64,000 nucleotides of DNA from Myxococcota bacterium. GTDB lineage: Bacteria; Myxococcota_A; UBA9160; SMWR01. Position numbers and translations under genes: made by a program. Each line of letters opens with the position of its first letter. The stretch's first letter is position 1. Of this stretch, positions 36,138 through 44,488 are shown one piece after another. Below the pieces are notes generated by a model. That model made no database searches, was not told the origin of the DNA, and was given only the letters and a program-made list of their open reading frames with translations. The DNA lies in the NCBI GenBank assembly GCA_022447545.1, contig JAKVBI010000017.1:1-64000 (forward strand), read 5' to 3'.

Positions 36138-37172
36138 GTGACCCGCATCGCCTTGCGTTTCGACCTGAGGGTTCCGCCCTTCGCGAAGACGAGCTTTGCC
36201 CAACAGCACGATGCCATGCTCCAGATGGCGAGTTGGGCCGACAAGGTGGGCGCTCAGTCCCTCACGCTTTCCGAGCACCACGGCGATCCCGCCGGTTACA
36301 GTTCCGCGCCCATCATCCTGGCGGCGGCCGTGCTCGGGCGCACCGAGCACGTGCAGGTGTCCATCGCGGCCGCCCTGGTTCCACTCCATGATCCCGTTCG
36401 GCTGGCCGAGCAATTGGCCAGCGTCGATTGTCTGGCGCCAGGTCGGCTGAGCGTGGTCCTTGGCGCCGGGTACCGACAGGCCGAGTTCGAGATGGCGGGC
36501 ATCGATCGTAGCCAGCGGGGGCCGCTCCTCGAAGAGTGCGTCTCTGTGCTCCGGGCGGCCTGGACGGGGGAGCCCTTCGAGTGGCGGGGGCGGGAAGTAC
36601 TCGTCACCCCGCCGCCTGCGACGCCGGGTGGGCCCGCCATTCTGGTGGGGGGCAAGACTGTGGCCGGTGCCCGTCGCGCGGCGCGCCTGCACTGTCCCTT
36701 CAGTCCGGCTGTCAGCGACTTCGCCGTCATCGACGCGTACTTCGACGAATGCGAACGGTTGGGATACGCGGGCGCCGATGTCTACGGCGCGACCTCTGCC
36801 CAGCAGTATCGGCAACGGCTCGGGCCCGACCGTCCTGCCGCCCCGGGGTTCGTGATGGTGAGTCATGACCCCGAGGTCACTTGGAAGCAGATCGGTCCGC
36901 ACGCCGAATACGACGCTCGCACTTACGCGGCATGGCAGGAGGACGGTGTGGTCTCGGACTGGGCGGTGCCCGGTGCTGAAAGCTGGCAACAACTGCGCGA
37001 CAGCGGACGGTATACGGTGGTCACGCCGGCGGAGTGTGTCGCCCTGGCACAGGCTCACGGACAGATCATGTTGCACCCGCTGATGGGGGGGGTCGAGCCC
37101 GAACTCGCCTGGCAGAGCCTGCGATTGTTCGAAACCGAGGTATTGCCTCACTTGACCGCCCGGACCTCGTAG
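36138..37172 (+). CDS. LLM-class flavin/F420-dependent oxidoreductase
   Basis: A 344-residue bacterial-luciferase-like TIM-barrel protein. Family segments: LTLSEHHGDPAGYSSAP, LGRTEHVQVSIAAALVPLHDP, LAEQLASVDCLAPGRLSVVLGAGYR and GPAILVGGKT. Members use FMNH2 or F420H2 for monooxygenation or dehydrogenation. GTG 36138 is preferred: AAGGAG sits six bases upstream, within the shadow of ATG 36123. The gap to the epoxide hydrolase is only 27 bases. Long frames on the opposite strand are shadows. Substrate unknown. Confidence 0.8.
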   Translation: MTRIALRFDLRVPPFAKTSFAQQHDAMLQMASWADKVGAQSLTLSEHHGDPAGYSSAPIILAAAVLGRTEHVQVSIAAALVPLHDPVRLAEQLASVDCLAPGRLSVVLGAGYRQAEFEMAGIDRSQRGPLLEECVSVLRAAWTGEPFEWRGREVLVTPPPATPGGPAILVGGKTVAGARRAARLHCPFSPAVSDFAVIDAYFDECERLGYAGADVYGATSAQQYRQRLGPDRPAAPGFVMVSHDPEVTWKQIGPHAEYDARTYAAWQEDGVVSDWAVPGAESWQQLRDSGRYTVVTPAECVALAQAHGQIMLHPLMGGVEPELAWQSLRLFETEVLPHLTARTS

Positions 37173-37199
37173 AATGCTCGCCACAAAGGGGGACCTCTC

Positions 37200-38342
37200 G
37201 TGAGCGAGACCATCGAGCCTTTTCAGATCTCCGTGGCCCAGGACGTGCTCGACGATTTGCGTCGGCGCCTGGAGGCCACGCGCTTTCCGGATCAGATTCC
37301 CGGTACGAATTGGGACTACGGGGCGGAAATCGAAACCGTTCGAGAACTGGTGAGCTACTGGCGCGATTCTTTTGACTGGTCGGCGGTGGAGAAGCAGCTC
37401 AACGCCTTCGACCACTTCCGGACGAATCTCGATGGGCAGTCCATTCACTTCATTCACGCCCGCTCGAAAGTCGCCGATGCTCTGCCTGTGGTGATCTCTC
37501 ATGGTTGGCCGGGGACGGTGGTGGAATTTTTGAAGGTAATCGGACCCCTCACGGACCCCGAGGCCCACGGGGGTTCGCGTGAGGACGCCTTTCACGTGAT
37601 CTGTCCTTCACTTCCCGGCTACGGATTTTCCGAGCCCACTCGCACGACGGGGTGGGATGCGGTGCGCATCGCCGATGCCTTCGCGGCCCTGATGGCGCGA
37701 CTCGGCTACCAGCGGTACGGAGCCCAGGGGGGCGACTGGGGGGCGTTGATCACCACCCAACTGGGCCAGCGCGACCCCGAGCACTGCTGCGGGATCCACC
37801 TGAACATGGCCTTCGCCACACCTCGGGACGATGGGGACTCATTGAGCGAGGAGGAGAAATCCGCCCTGGCCTACATGGCCGAGTTCAACCGCATGGAGAC
37901 GGGCTACCAGAGGATTCAGGGCACCCGGCCCCAGACCCTTGGGTTCGGGTTGAACGACTCCCCGGCCGGACTCGCGGCCTGGATCGTGGAAAAATTCCGG
38001 GCCTGGAGCGATTGTGGCGGCGACGTCTTCTCGTCCTTCACCCGCGACGAACTGCTCGCCAACATCACCGTCTACTGGGTGACCCAGACCATCACGTCTT
38101 CTACGCGCTTGTACTACGAGGTTACCCAGGGCCAAAGCATGAGGCTCGATCAGAAGGTTGAGGTTCCCACGGGCGTGGCGAGGTTCCCCAAAGAGGTCAT
38201 GCAGTTTCCCCGGCGCTGGCTCGAGCACCATTACAACATCACCCACTGGAGCGAGATGCCGCGCGGCGGACATTTTGCCGCCATGGAGGTGCCCGACCTG
38301 TTCGTCGAGGATGTCCGGGCGTTCTTCCGCAGCCTGCGCTGA
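37200..38342 (+). CDS. Microsomal-type epoxide hydrolase
   Basis: A 380-residue alpha/beta hydrolase with the N-terminal EHN domain (about 1-95: FQISVAQDVLDDLRRRL, RFPDQIPGTNWDYG). Oxyanion motif HGWPG at 101-105, nucleophile Asp179 in GGDWGALI, catalytic His in RGGHFAAME, and lid tyrosines in ITVYWVTQ and TRLYYEV. It hydrolyses epoxides to vicinal diols. No signal or membrane segment, so soluble. GTG 37200 is the start with a G-rich ribosome site. It follows the LLM gene, which could make the oxygenated precursor. Confidence 0.85.
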   Translation: MSETIEPFQISVAQDVLDDLRRRLEATRFPDQIPGTNWDYGAEIETVRELVSYWRDSFDWSAVEKQLNAFDHFRTNLDGQSIHFIHARSKVADALPVVISHGWPGTVVEFLKVIGPLTDPEAHGGSREDAFHVICPSLPGYGFSEPTRTTGWDAVRIADAFAALMARLGYQRYGAQGGDWGALITTQLGQRDPEHCCGIHLNMAFATPRDDGDSLSEEEKSALAYMAEFNRMETGYQRIQGTRPQTLGFGLNDSPAGLAAWIVEKFRAWSDCGGDVFSSFTRDELLANITVYWVTQTITSSTRLYYEVTQGQSMRLDQKVEVPTGVARFPKEVMQFPRRWLEHHYNITHWSEMPRGGHFAAMEVPDLFVEDVRAFFRSLR

Positions 38343-38541
38343 ACATCACGCGTCTAGAGGGGTTGGAGTCGTTGTATGTCGATCTTCGCCAGCATCCGTG
38401 GCATCTGCATGTACCGTGAACGGGCCAGCAGCGGGCCGCTGCGACGGCATCGCGCTTCCAGCCAGCATCGAGGCCATCAACATCGAGTCCATCGCGTGCG
38501 GGTTGCCCGAGGTGAGGCTCGAGACTTTCTGAGGGAGAGGT

Positions 38542-38610
38542 CTCTTCCTCCCTCTGGACCCCAAGGCCAACGACAGGATCGTGGCATTCTTCATGGAGGA
38601 TCGCGGATGA
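38542..38610 (+). pseudogene. Short C-terminal remnant before the esterase gene
   Basis: A 22-codon frame (LFLPLDPKANDRIVAFFMED) ends in a TGA overlapping the ATG of the next gene (ATGA), as in translationally coupled operons. A preceding frame, IEAINIESIACGLPEVRL, ends in a stop at 38530-38532. These look like the remains of a gene once placed upstream of the esterase. Low confidence because the pieces are short. Confidence 0.25.
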
Positions 38611-39671
38611 GGCTGAAACTCTTTGTTTTTGTTTTGCTCTTGGCGCCTGCAGCTCTGGCCGAAAGTGCAGGGGGTGAAAAGCTGGGGGTGGGCGTTGCGC
38701 GGGAGACGTTCGTCGATTCGTCTCGCCCAACCAAGGCGAGTTCTCCCTTTCAGGGGGCTCCGAGCCGAAGACTCGACACGTGGATCTGGTACCCGGCGGC
38801 GATCGCACCCGGGAAGCCCGTGGCCAACGCCCCAGTCGCCGAGGGTGGGCCCTGGCCTCTGATCGTGTACAGCCACGGCACCTATGGTCAGCCTGACAAT
38901 GCCACCCACTTTGTCCACCACCTGGTCAAGCAGGGCTACGTGGTGGCAGCGCCGGCCTTTCCGTTGACCTCCCGGGTTTCGCATACCCAGCTGCCTGCTG
39001 CGGACATCAGCGACGCGGAAAACCAACCCGCTGATGTGAGCTTCGTGATCGACTCGTTACTCGCGCATCCTCGCTTCGGCCCGGTCATCGACGCAGATCA
39101 GATCGGAGCCACAGGGATCTCACTCGGGGGAATCACGACCTACTTTGCGAGCTTTGGGGTGCCCACGCTCGATCCGAGAATCAAGGCCAGTGCGCCCATC
39201 GCTCCTGGCGACCCCCCGGTTGCGGCCCTGGGCTTCGGTCTTGGCTTCAAGGGTACAGTGCCCGCTCCGGTGTCCGTGCCTGCGATGCTGCTGGTGGGTG
39301 ACGCCGACATCTTTTCCGCCAGCACCGGCGGGCCGGGGGCTGCCTATGCACGCCTGTGGGGCCCCAAGTACATGGTGGAGATTCGGGACGCTCCCCATGT
39401 GTGGTTCGGGGATCGAGACAACGTGCCGCCGGATAATCTCAACCCCGACTGTGTGTGGTTCGAGGAGCACGCAGGAATGATTCCGCCGCTGTGCGCCCAA
39501 CGTCGACCCCTGATCGATCCCGAACGCCAGAAAGTGATCGTTCGTACTGCGCTGGAGGCCTTCTTCGACGGTTACCTGAAGAACGATGCACGAGCCCGTG
39601 CCCAGCTGGGTGCCATGGGCGGGAATTTTGAGGAGGTCACCCTCCATCATGAGCCCGCACCGGAAAGCTGA
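38607..39671 (+). CDS. Exported dienelactone-hydrolase/PAF-acetylhydrolase-like esterase
   Basis: A 354-residue alpha/beta hydrolase with a signal peptide (MRLKLFVFVLLLAPAALA). The nucleophile is Ser in GATGISLGGIT (GxSxGG), the HG oxyanion motif is in YSHGTYG, and an Asp is in LLVGDADIF. Catalytic His is probably in DAPHVWF. The family cleaves esters or lactones, here in the periplasm. ATG 38607 has GGAGG seven bases upstream. The frame is open upstream but without a signal peptide at its start. Could be a chlorophyllase/PET-hydrolase-like cousin; substrate unknown. Confidence 0.75.
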   Translation: MRLKLFVFVLLLAPAALAESAGGEKLGVGVARETFVDSSRPTKASSPFQGAPSRRLDTWIWYPAAIAPGKPVANAPVAEGGPWPLIVYSHGTYGQPDNATHFVHHLVKQGYVVAAPAFPLTSRVSHTQLPAADISDAENQPADVSFVIDSLLAHPRFGPVIDADQIGATGISLGGITTYFASFGVPTLDPRIKASAPIAPGDPPVAALGFGLGFKGTVPAPVSVPAMLLVGDADIFSASTGGPGAAYARLWGPKYMVEIRDAPHVWFGDRDNVPPDNLNPDCVWFEEHAGMIPPLCAQRRPLIDPERQKVIVRTALEAFFDGYLKNDARARAQLGAMGGNFEEVTLHHEPAPES

Positions 39672-39770
39672 CTCCTCTTCGGCAGCAGGTATATGCGAGC
39701 GGCGACTTTCGAGGTTCGGCTTCTTGTTCCTGGCGGTCCATGCGGCATGGATTGGGATCGGTGGACCGAT

Positions 39771-40343
39771 TCAAGCGTTTCCGGGGTCGTACTCCCAACG
39801 TCCGGTGGCGGGCACGTAGACGGCGTTGTCCGGTAGCTGCTTGCCGTGCTGGCCCAGGTAGTGCGCCGTCAGGTGAGGGGGGCGGGAAAGCGTCTCGGTG
39901 ACCTCGTAAACGCGTTCGTATTCGGCAGTCTGGACCTTCCACCGACCCTCGAGTTTCACGTAGTGGTCGCGATACAGCCCCGTGCCGATCAGAAACTCCC
40001 GAGTGGAGAAGTTGTAGACCTGATCCGAGAAGTACCACAGACCCTTGGCTTCGCTGGGGCTCAGTATGTCGATCTCCGGGCCGTGGGCGTTGTGCTGGGT
40101 GACCATTTGAGAGTTGAAGCTGTCACTCACCATCCCTAGGAATTCGTCTCGGCCAGACGCCACGTATTCGTAGTAGCCGCCGATGCAGCGGCATGTGTAG
40201 TCGTGGGTCAGCAGTTCTCTCAGTTCGTCGATGTTGGCCGTGTCGAGGCAACGGAAATAGGCGTTCTTTAAGCGCTGGATCTCTTCGATGTCGGTCAGTC
40301 GTTGGACCTGGGCGGCCAGGGCTTCGAATTCGGGCGAGTTCAT
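39771..40343 (-). CDS. SnoaL/NTF2-like cone-fold protein
   Basis: A 190-residue cone-fold protein of the SnoaL_4 group. The opening helix LTDIEEIQRLKNAYFRCLD and the strands around GLYRDHYVKLEGRWKVQTAEYERVYEVTE are typical. Such proteins are hydratases, isomerases or small ring-hydroxylating subunits; the conserved acid/His pair cannot be assigned here. ATG 40343 has CAGGAG six bases upstream. Divergent from the CMD gene and near a nitroreductase. Confidence 0.75.
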   Translation of the reverse strand: MNSPEFEALAAQVQRLTDIEEIQRLKNAYFRCLDTANIDELRELLTHDYTCRCIGGYYEYVASGRDEFLGMVSDSFNSQMVTQHNAHGPEIDILSPSEAKGLWYFSDQVYNFSTREFLIGTGLYRDHYVKLEGRWKVQTAEYERVYEVTETLSRPPHLTAHYLGQHGKQLPDNAVYVPATGRWEYDPGNA

Positions 40344-40471
40344 GTCGGCTCCTGTCAAAAAGGGACTCGGAGCTTGCCAGATCGGTGTTCGAAAGTCTGC
40401 CAAGCACCCTGGCAGAGTCCGGGAATAGAATGGTCCTGCAATCAAGCGCCAAATTCACAGAGAGGGACATC

Positions 40472-40858
40472 ATGACCGACACCACCCGTCGCGAACGTGG
40501 GCTGGAGATGATCAAAGAGGTCTATGCGGGCGACGTTACGCCTCCGGCCGAGGGGAACGCCTTCATGGACATCATGCTGGAGCAGGTCTTCGCCGAGATC
40601 TGGTCGCGTGACGTCATGTCGATCCGCGACCGCCGGCTTCTGATCATTGGCATCATTGCCGAGAAGGGTGAGCCCCTGACCTTTGGTCTCCAGATCAAGT
40701 CGGCGCTCAAGAACGGAGAGCTCAGCGTGGACGAGGTCCGGGAGCTCATGTTGATGGTTGCCCAGTACGCCGGCTATCCGCGTGCAGCATCGCTGATGGG
40801 TGTAGTCGAGCAGAAGATCGCTGAGGTGGAGAAGGAACGGGTCGCCGAAGGCGCCTAG
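40472..40858 (+). CDS. Carboxymuconolactone decarboxylase (CMD) family protein
   Basis: A 128-residue CMD-domain protein. LEQVFAEIWSRDVMSIRDRRLLIIGIIAEKG is the core pattern, followed by GLQIKSALKNGELSVDEVRELMLMVAQYAGYPRAASLM. There is no CxxC, so it is not an AhpD-type peroxidase; the fold is that of gamma-carboxymuconolactone decarboxylases, acting on ring-opened aromatic lactones. ATG 40472 has AGAGGG upstream. It may instead be an accessory isomerase. Convergent with the nitroreductase. Confidence 0.8.
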   Translation: MTDTTRRERGLEMIKEVYAGDVTPPAEGNAFMDIMLEQVFAEIWSRDVMSIRDRRLLIIGIIAEKGEPLTFGLQIKSALKNGELSVDEVRELMLMVAQYAGYPRAASLMGVVEQKIAEVEKERVAEGA

Positions 40859-40886
40859 TGGGGCCACCCTCTCGAAGGTTCGCCCG

Positions 40887-41525
40887 TCACCAGGGCGGAG
40901 GCTGGTTCCAGCGCTCTGCGTAGGTGGTGGTGTTCGTCGGGCGTCGAGAGGTCGGGCCGAAGCGACCCCGGGGATAGCCGAGAGGGATACAGCCGTGGAA
41001 TTCCGCCTGCTCGGGAACATCGAACAGGGCATACACGCGGTCGATGACCTGGGGGTGGAGTGTGGTCAGGGTCGAGCCGATGCCGAGGGCTCGCGCTGCT
41101 AGCATCAGGTTCTGCATGCCGGGAAAGACCGAGTGTGCCATGCCAGCGTGGAGACCGAAGGCGAGAACGATCAGGGGAGCATTGCGCATCTCATCGGCAA
41201 GGAGGGCGGGCATGCGAAACACCGAATCGTCGGGGATCTCCTCTCGGCGAGTCCAAGCGTGGCCTTCGTCCCGACGTTTGGCCCACCAGGCCTCGTGGTA
41301 GAGCGCGCCGAAGGTTTCGACCGAGCTGCGCTCGCGTAAAAACAAGTATCGACCGGGTTGGTAGTTCCCACCGTTGGGGGCTTTGGAGGCTGCGTCCAGC
41401 AGGATCTTCAGGTGGGCTTTCTCAATGGGGTCGGGCTTGAGTCGTCTTATGGCGCGCTGGCTGAACATGGCCTCACCGATAGGCATGGAGAGTTCCGGGG
41501 GCGGATCGAGTCGTATCGGTTTCAT
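40887..41525 (-). CDS. Nitroreductase-family FMN protein
   Basis: A 212-residue nitroreductase-fold flavoprotein. SQRAIRRLKPDPIEKAHLKILLDAASKAPNGGNYQPGRYLFL is the FMN-binding start, here split as FSQRAIRRLKPD and APNGGNYQP. MQNLMLAARALGIGSTLTTL lies in the dimer-interface helix, and GYPRGRFGP closes the site. It reduces nitro groups, quinones or enones with NAD(P)H. ATG 41525 has GAGGA upstream. It precedes no gene on its strand closely; the LLM gene at 41643 is 117 bases upstream. Confidence 0.85.
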   Translation of the reverse strand: MKPIRLDPPPELSMPIGEAMFSQRAIRRLKPDPIEKAHLKILLDAASKAPNGGNYQPGRYLFLRERSSVETFGALYHEAWWAKRRDEGHAWTRREEIPDDSVFRMPALLADEMRNAPLIVLAFGLHAGMAHSVFPGMQNLMLAARALGIGSTLTTLHPQVIDRVYALFDVPEQAEFHGCIPLGYPRGRFGPTSRRPTNTTTYAERWNQPPPW

Positions 41526-41642
41526 GGAGTCCTCGACGATCGGCGCAGAATGCGTTCCATTGCGGCAGGGTAGGGGGTCTGGGGCTTGAGGGCCGCGGCT
41601 CGGGTTGTCGAGGGGACTGGCGTGGGTTCGGTGCACTCTCCG

Positions 41643-42530
41643 CTAGCTGGATTTGCAAAGGCGCGGGGCCAGGGCCTCCAACAATTCGAGGCTTGGACGC
41701 GTAGGTGAGTCGGCGTCCAGGGGCTGAATGCAGACATGGGAAGCGCCGGCATCGAGGTGGTCCTGAACGCGCTGAACCAGCGTATCGAGGTCACCCCACG
41801 CGACGACCGCATCCACCACTCGGTCGCTGCCACCGCCATCGAGTTCGTCTTCGGTGAAGCCACACCGCATCAGGTTGCGGCGGTAATTGGGCATGGTGAG
41901 TGGGCCGGCCATGGCCATGCGGGCTCGCGCCCGAGCGCGTTCGGGATCCGTTTCGAGCAATAGCTTCTGCTCTGGGCACAGCCAGGCGGTGTCTCCCATG
42001 ATCTCCCGCGACCGAGCCGTGTTTTCCGGAGGTGCGAAGTAGGGATGAGCGCCCAGGGTCCGCTCGCTGGCGAGTTTCAACATCAACGGTCCCAGGGCCG
42101 CGAGTACCACCGGGGGCGTCCCTGTGAGTTCGGGGCCCCACCAGGGTGCGGCCTCCAGGGCCTCGAGATAGGCGCGCATGCTGGCAAGCGGGGGTGGGTA
42201 GGGTTTGCCGAACATACCCTCCATGACCGTACCGTGGGATACGCCCAGGCCCAGCAGAAACCGTCCACCCGACTGGTCGTGGAGTGCTCTTTGCGCACAG
42301 GCCGTGGCCTGGGCTTCTCGGAGGTGGATGTTGACCACCCCCGTGGCCACGACCAGGCGTGAGGTGTGGGCGAACAGCCAAGCCGCGTGGGCGAAGGGGT
42401 CGCGCCCGAAAGCGTCGGGGATCCAGAGCGCCCCGTAGCCCAGGGCCTCGACGCGTTGAGCGAAGGCCGCTGCTTCGCCAATGGCAAGACCATCGGTACG
42501 TGTCCATACCCCTACCCGACCGATTTCCAT
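41643..42530 (-). CDS. LLM-class F420-dependent oxidoreductase
   Basis: A 295-residue luciferase-like protein of the TIGR03620-type, F420-dependent group. The family signature VGVWTRTDGLAIGEAAAFAQRVEALGYGALWIPDAFG is at the start, followed by VVATGVVNIHLREA and GRFLLGLGVSHG. The end carries LVQRVQDHLDAGASHVCIQPL. It probably transfers hydride to or from F420. ATG 42530 follows GAGGAGG at six bases. Divergent from the SDR at 42710. Confidence 0.8.
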   Translation of the reverse strand: MEIGRVGVWTRTDGLAIGEAAAFAQRVEALGYGALWIPDAFGRDPFAHAAWLFAHTSRLVVATGVVNIHLREAQATACAQRALHDQSGGRFLLGLGVSHGTVMEGMFGKPYPPPLASMRAYLEALEAAPWWGPELTGTPPVVLAALGPLMLKLASERTLGAHPYFAPPENTARSREIMGDTAWLCPEQKLLLETDPERARARARMAMAGPLTMPNYRRNLMRCGFTEDELDGGGSDRVVDAVVAWGDLDTLVQRVQDHLDAGASHVCIQPLDADSPTRPSLELLEALAPRLCKSS

Positions 42531-42709
42531 CGTTTGCCTCCTCGGAGTGCTCGTTGTGCGGGCCCCCACCCTAGCGGGAAATCATCGGGCGCGTTCGGTG
42601 TGGGAGGTCTTCTGTCATAATTGCATAGGGCCCCTCCTGTAGAGTATCGGGACCGGTGGGCGTGATGGCGCGCACCTGGAGAATGGCGCGGGAAGAAGAG
42701 GAGGGATCC

Positions 42710-43504
42710 ATGGGCAGGCTCGACGGTCGGCTCGCAGTGGTGACGGGGGCGAGTCGGGGCATCGGCGCTGAGATCGCCCAGCGCTTCGGAGCGGAGGGTG
42801 CGACGGTGGCGGTGACGGCCCGTACCACCGAGCCGGGGCAGGGCGCCTTTGAGGGTTCTCTGGCCGAGACCGTGGAGGCCATCGAACGCGGAGGTGGCAA
42901 GGCGTGTCCGTTCGCGGCGGACCTGAACCAACCCGGCGATCGTGAGCGGTTGGTGGAGGAGGTGCAACGGACCCTGGGGAATCCGGATATTTTGGTCAAC
43001 AATGCCGCCGTGACCTTCTTGTTGCCCACGGCGACGTTTCCGCGCCGTCGTGCCGACGTGATGTTCGAGGTCCAGGTGCTCGCTCCCATGGACCTGGCCC
43101 AGCGATTCTTGCCCGCCATGCGAGAGCGCGGCTCGGGATGGATCCTCAATATCTCGTCGGGTGCTGCTCGGCACCCGGAAATGCCCTACGTGGAGTGGGC
43201 GAGTGTCTTCACGGTCTACGGCATGTGCAAGGCTGCCCTCGAAAGGTTTTCTACGGGGCTGGCTTGTGAGGTCCAGGGAGACGGTGTGGCGGTCAACGCC
43301 CTGTCTCCGGCGGGGCTCGTTCCCACGGCGGGGACGGCTTCGCACAAGCTCGACGAACGTGTTGCCGCCGACTCCCTGGAGGATGCATCCGTCATGGCCG
43401 AAGCGGCTCTGGCGTTGTGCAGTGGTGACCCGGCAATGCTCACGGGGCGAGTGGCTTACAGTCAGCCGCTGCTCGATGAACTGGAGAAGGCAGCCACTCG
43501 CTAG
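42710..43504 (+). CDS. Short-chain dehydrogenase/reductase
   Basis: A 264-residue SDR: TGASRGIG, then ARTTEPG (Arg/Thr after strand 2 favours NADP), NNAAVTFLL, Ser in NISSGAA and YGMCK as the catalytic YxxxK. The C-terminus lacks the usual VDGG and reads GRVAYSQPLLDEL, which is seen in a distinct SDR group. ATG 42710 has GAGGAGGG five bases upstream. The next SDR follows 107 bases later, perhaps in the same operon. Confidence 0.85.
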   Translation: MGRLDGRLAVVTGASRGIGAEIAQRFGAEGATVAVTARTTEPGQGAFEGSLAETVEAIERGGGKACPFAADLNQPGDRERLVEEVQRTLGNPDILVNNAAVTFLLPTATFPRRRADVMFEVQVLAPMDLAQRFLPAMRERGSGWILNISSGAARHPEMPYVEWASVFTVYGMCKAALERFSTGLACEVQGDGVAVNALSPAGLVPTAGTASHKLDERVAADSLEDASVMAEAALALCSGDPAMLTGRVAYSQPLLDELEKAATR

Positions 43505-43611
43505 GTGGGTGGCCGGATCGAACGGGTGTCGGGCTCCCTGTTTCCGGGTAGGCTGCGCGTCGCAAGAGCCTGACCAATGGAAGGGTGGGGCTGGGCCGCG
43601 GAGGATTGACA

Positions 43612-44391
43612 TTGAGTGGACGGCTGGAAGGCAAGGTTGCGATCATCACCGGAGCTGCACGAGGGCAGGGCGAAGCCGAGGCGAGGCTGTTTGCCCTGCA
43701 GGGCGCGAAGGTCGTCTTGGCCGATGTTCTGGAAGAACAGGGGCGTGCCGTTGCCGAGTCCATCGGTGCGGCGGCGGCTTTCGAGCGTCTGGATGTGAGT
43801 TCTGAGGACGACTGGGCGCGCGTCGTTCGGGCCGCCCACGATCACTTCGGGCCACTGAATGTTTTGGTCAATAACGCAGGAATCGTCGGCTATTCGGCCT
43901 TCGAGGACACCAGCCTGGACGACTATCTACGCGTCATTCGGGTCAATCAAATCGGCACATTCCTGGGTATGCGCACGGCGATTCCCGCTCTGAGCGCGGC
44001 CGGTGGTGGCTCCATCGTCAACGTGGCGTCGGTCGAGGGAACACGGGGCAGCAATGGACTCGTGTCTTATGGCTCCTCGAAGTGGGCAATTCGTGGGCTC
44101 AGCAAGGTGGGGGCTGTCGAACTCGCCCGTCGGGGCATCCGAGTCAATACCCTGTTGCCCGGGAGTGTGGACACGCCCATGAGTACGCCTCCCGACGGAG
44201 CGGTGATCGACGTGGACGCGTTGTTCGTCGACCGCCCTCTGCCCCGTGCGGGTAGCTCAGAAGAACTCGCTCAGGCAGCCATGTTTTTGGCATCCGATGA
44301 GAGCAGCTACGTGAGCGGCGCGGAACTCGTGGTGGATGGTGGCTGGACGGCAGGGGCTTTGATTCGCGGGATGCCCGGCCACGAGGGCTGA
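43612..44391 (+). CDS. SDR, 3-alpha/20-beta-hydroxysteroid-dehydrogenase-like
   Basis: A 259-residue SDR. TGAARGQG cofactor motif (Gln in place of Ile, as in 20-beta-HSD relatives), VVLADV, NNAGIVGYSAF, Ser in NVASVEG, and YGSSK. The end VVDGGWTAG is classical. It is paralogous to the gene at 54821: both have LASDESSY near the end and an FLGMR segment. TTG 43612 is the start, with GGAGG seven bases upstream. A hydroxysteroid role is suggested by family only. Confidence 0.8.
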   Translation: MSGRLEGKVAIITGAARGQGEAEARLFALQGAKVVLADVLEEQGRAVAESIGAAAAFERLDVSSEDDWARVVRAAHDHFGPLNVLVNNAGIVGYSAFEDTSLDDYLRVIRVNQIGTFLGMRTAIPALSAAGGGSIVNVASVEGTRGSNGLVSYGSSKWAIRGLSKVGAVELARRGIRVNTLLPGSVDTPMSTPPDGAVIDVDALFVDRPLPRAGSSEELAQAAMFLASDESSYVSGAELVVDGGWTAGALIRGMPGHEG

Positions 44392-44488
44392 TCGCGGCTC
44401 GGCCCAGCGGCGCTTTGCGGGTCTCCGGGTCGGTCTCTACCCTGTGTCAGGGCTCCACATCCGTGGAGGCCGGGACCACCGGGGCGTG

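Noticed and set aside
35733-37595. A 620-codon open frame on the minus strand
   Set aside because: Opposite the LLM and epoxide hydrolase genes, with Gly/Arg/His-rich composition and no motif; a shadow.
42512-43612. A 366-codon open frame on the minus strand
   Set aside because: Opposite the SDR at 42710, with no domain; a shadow of that gene.
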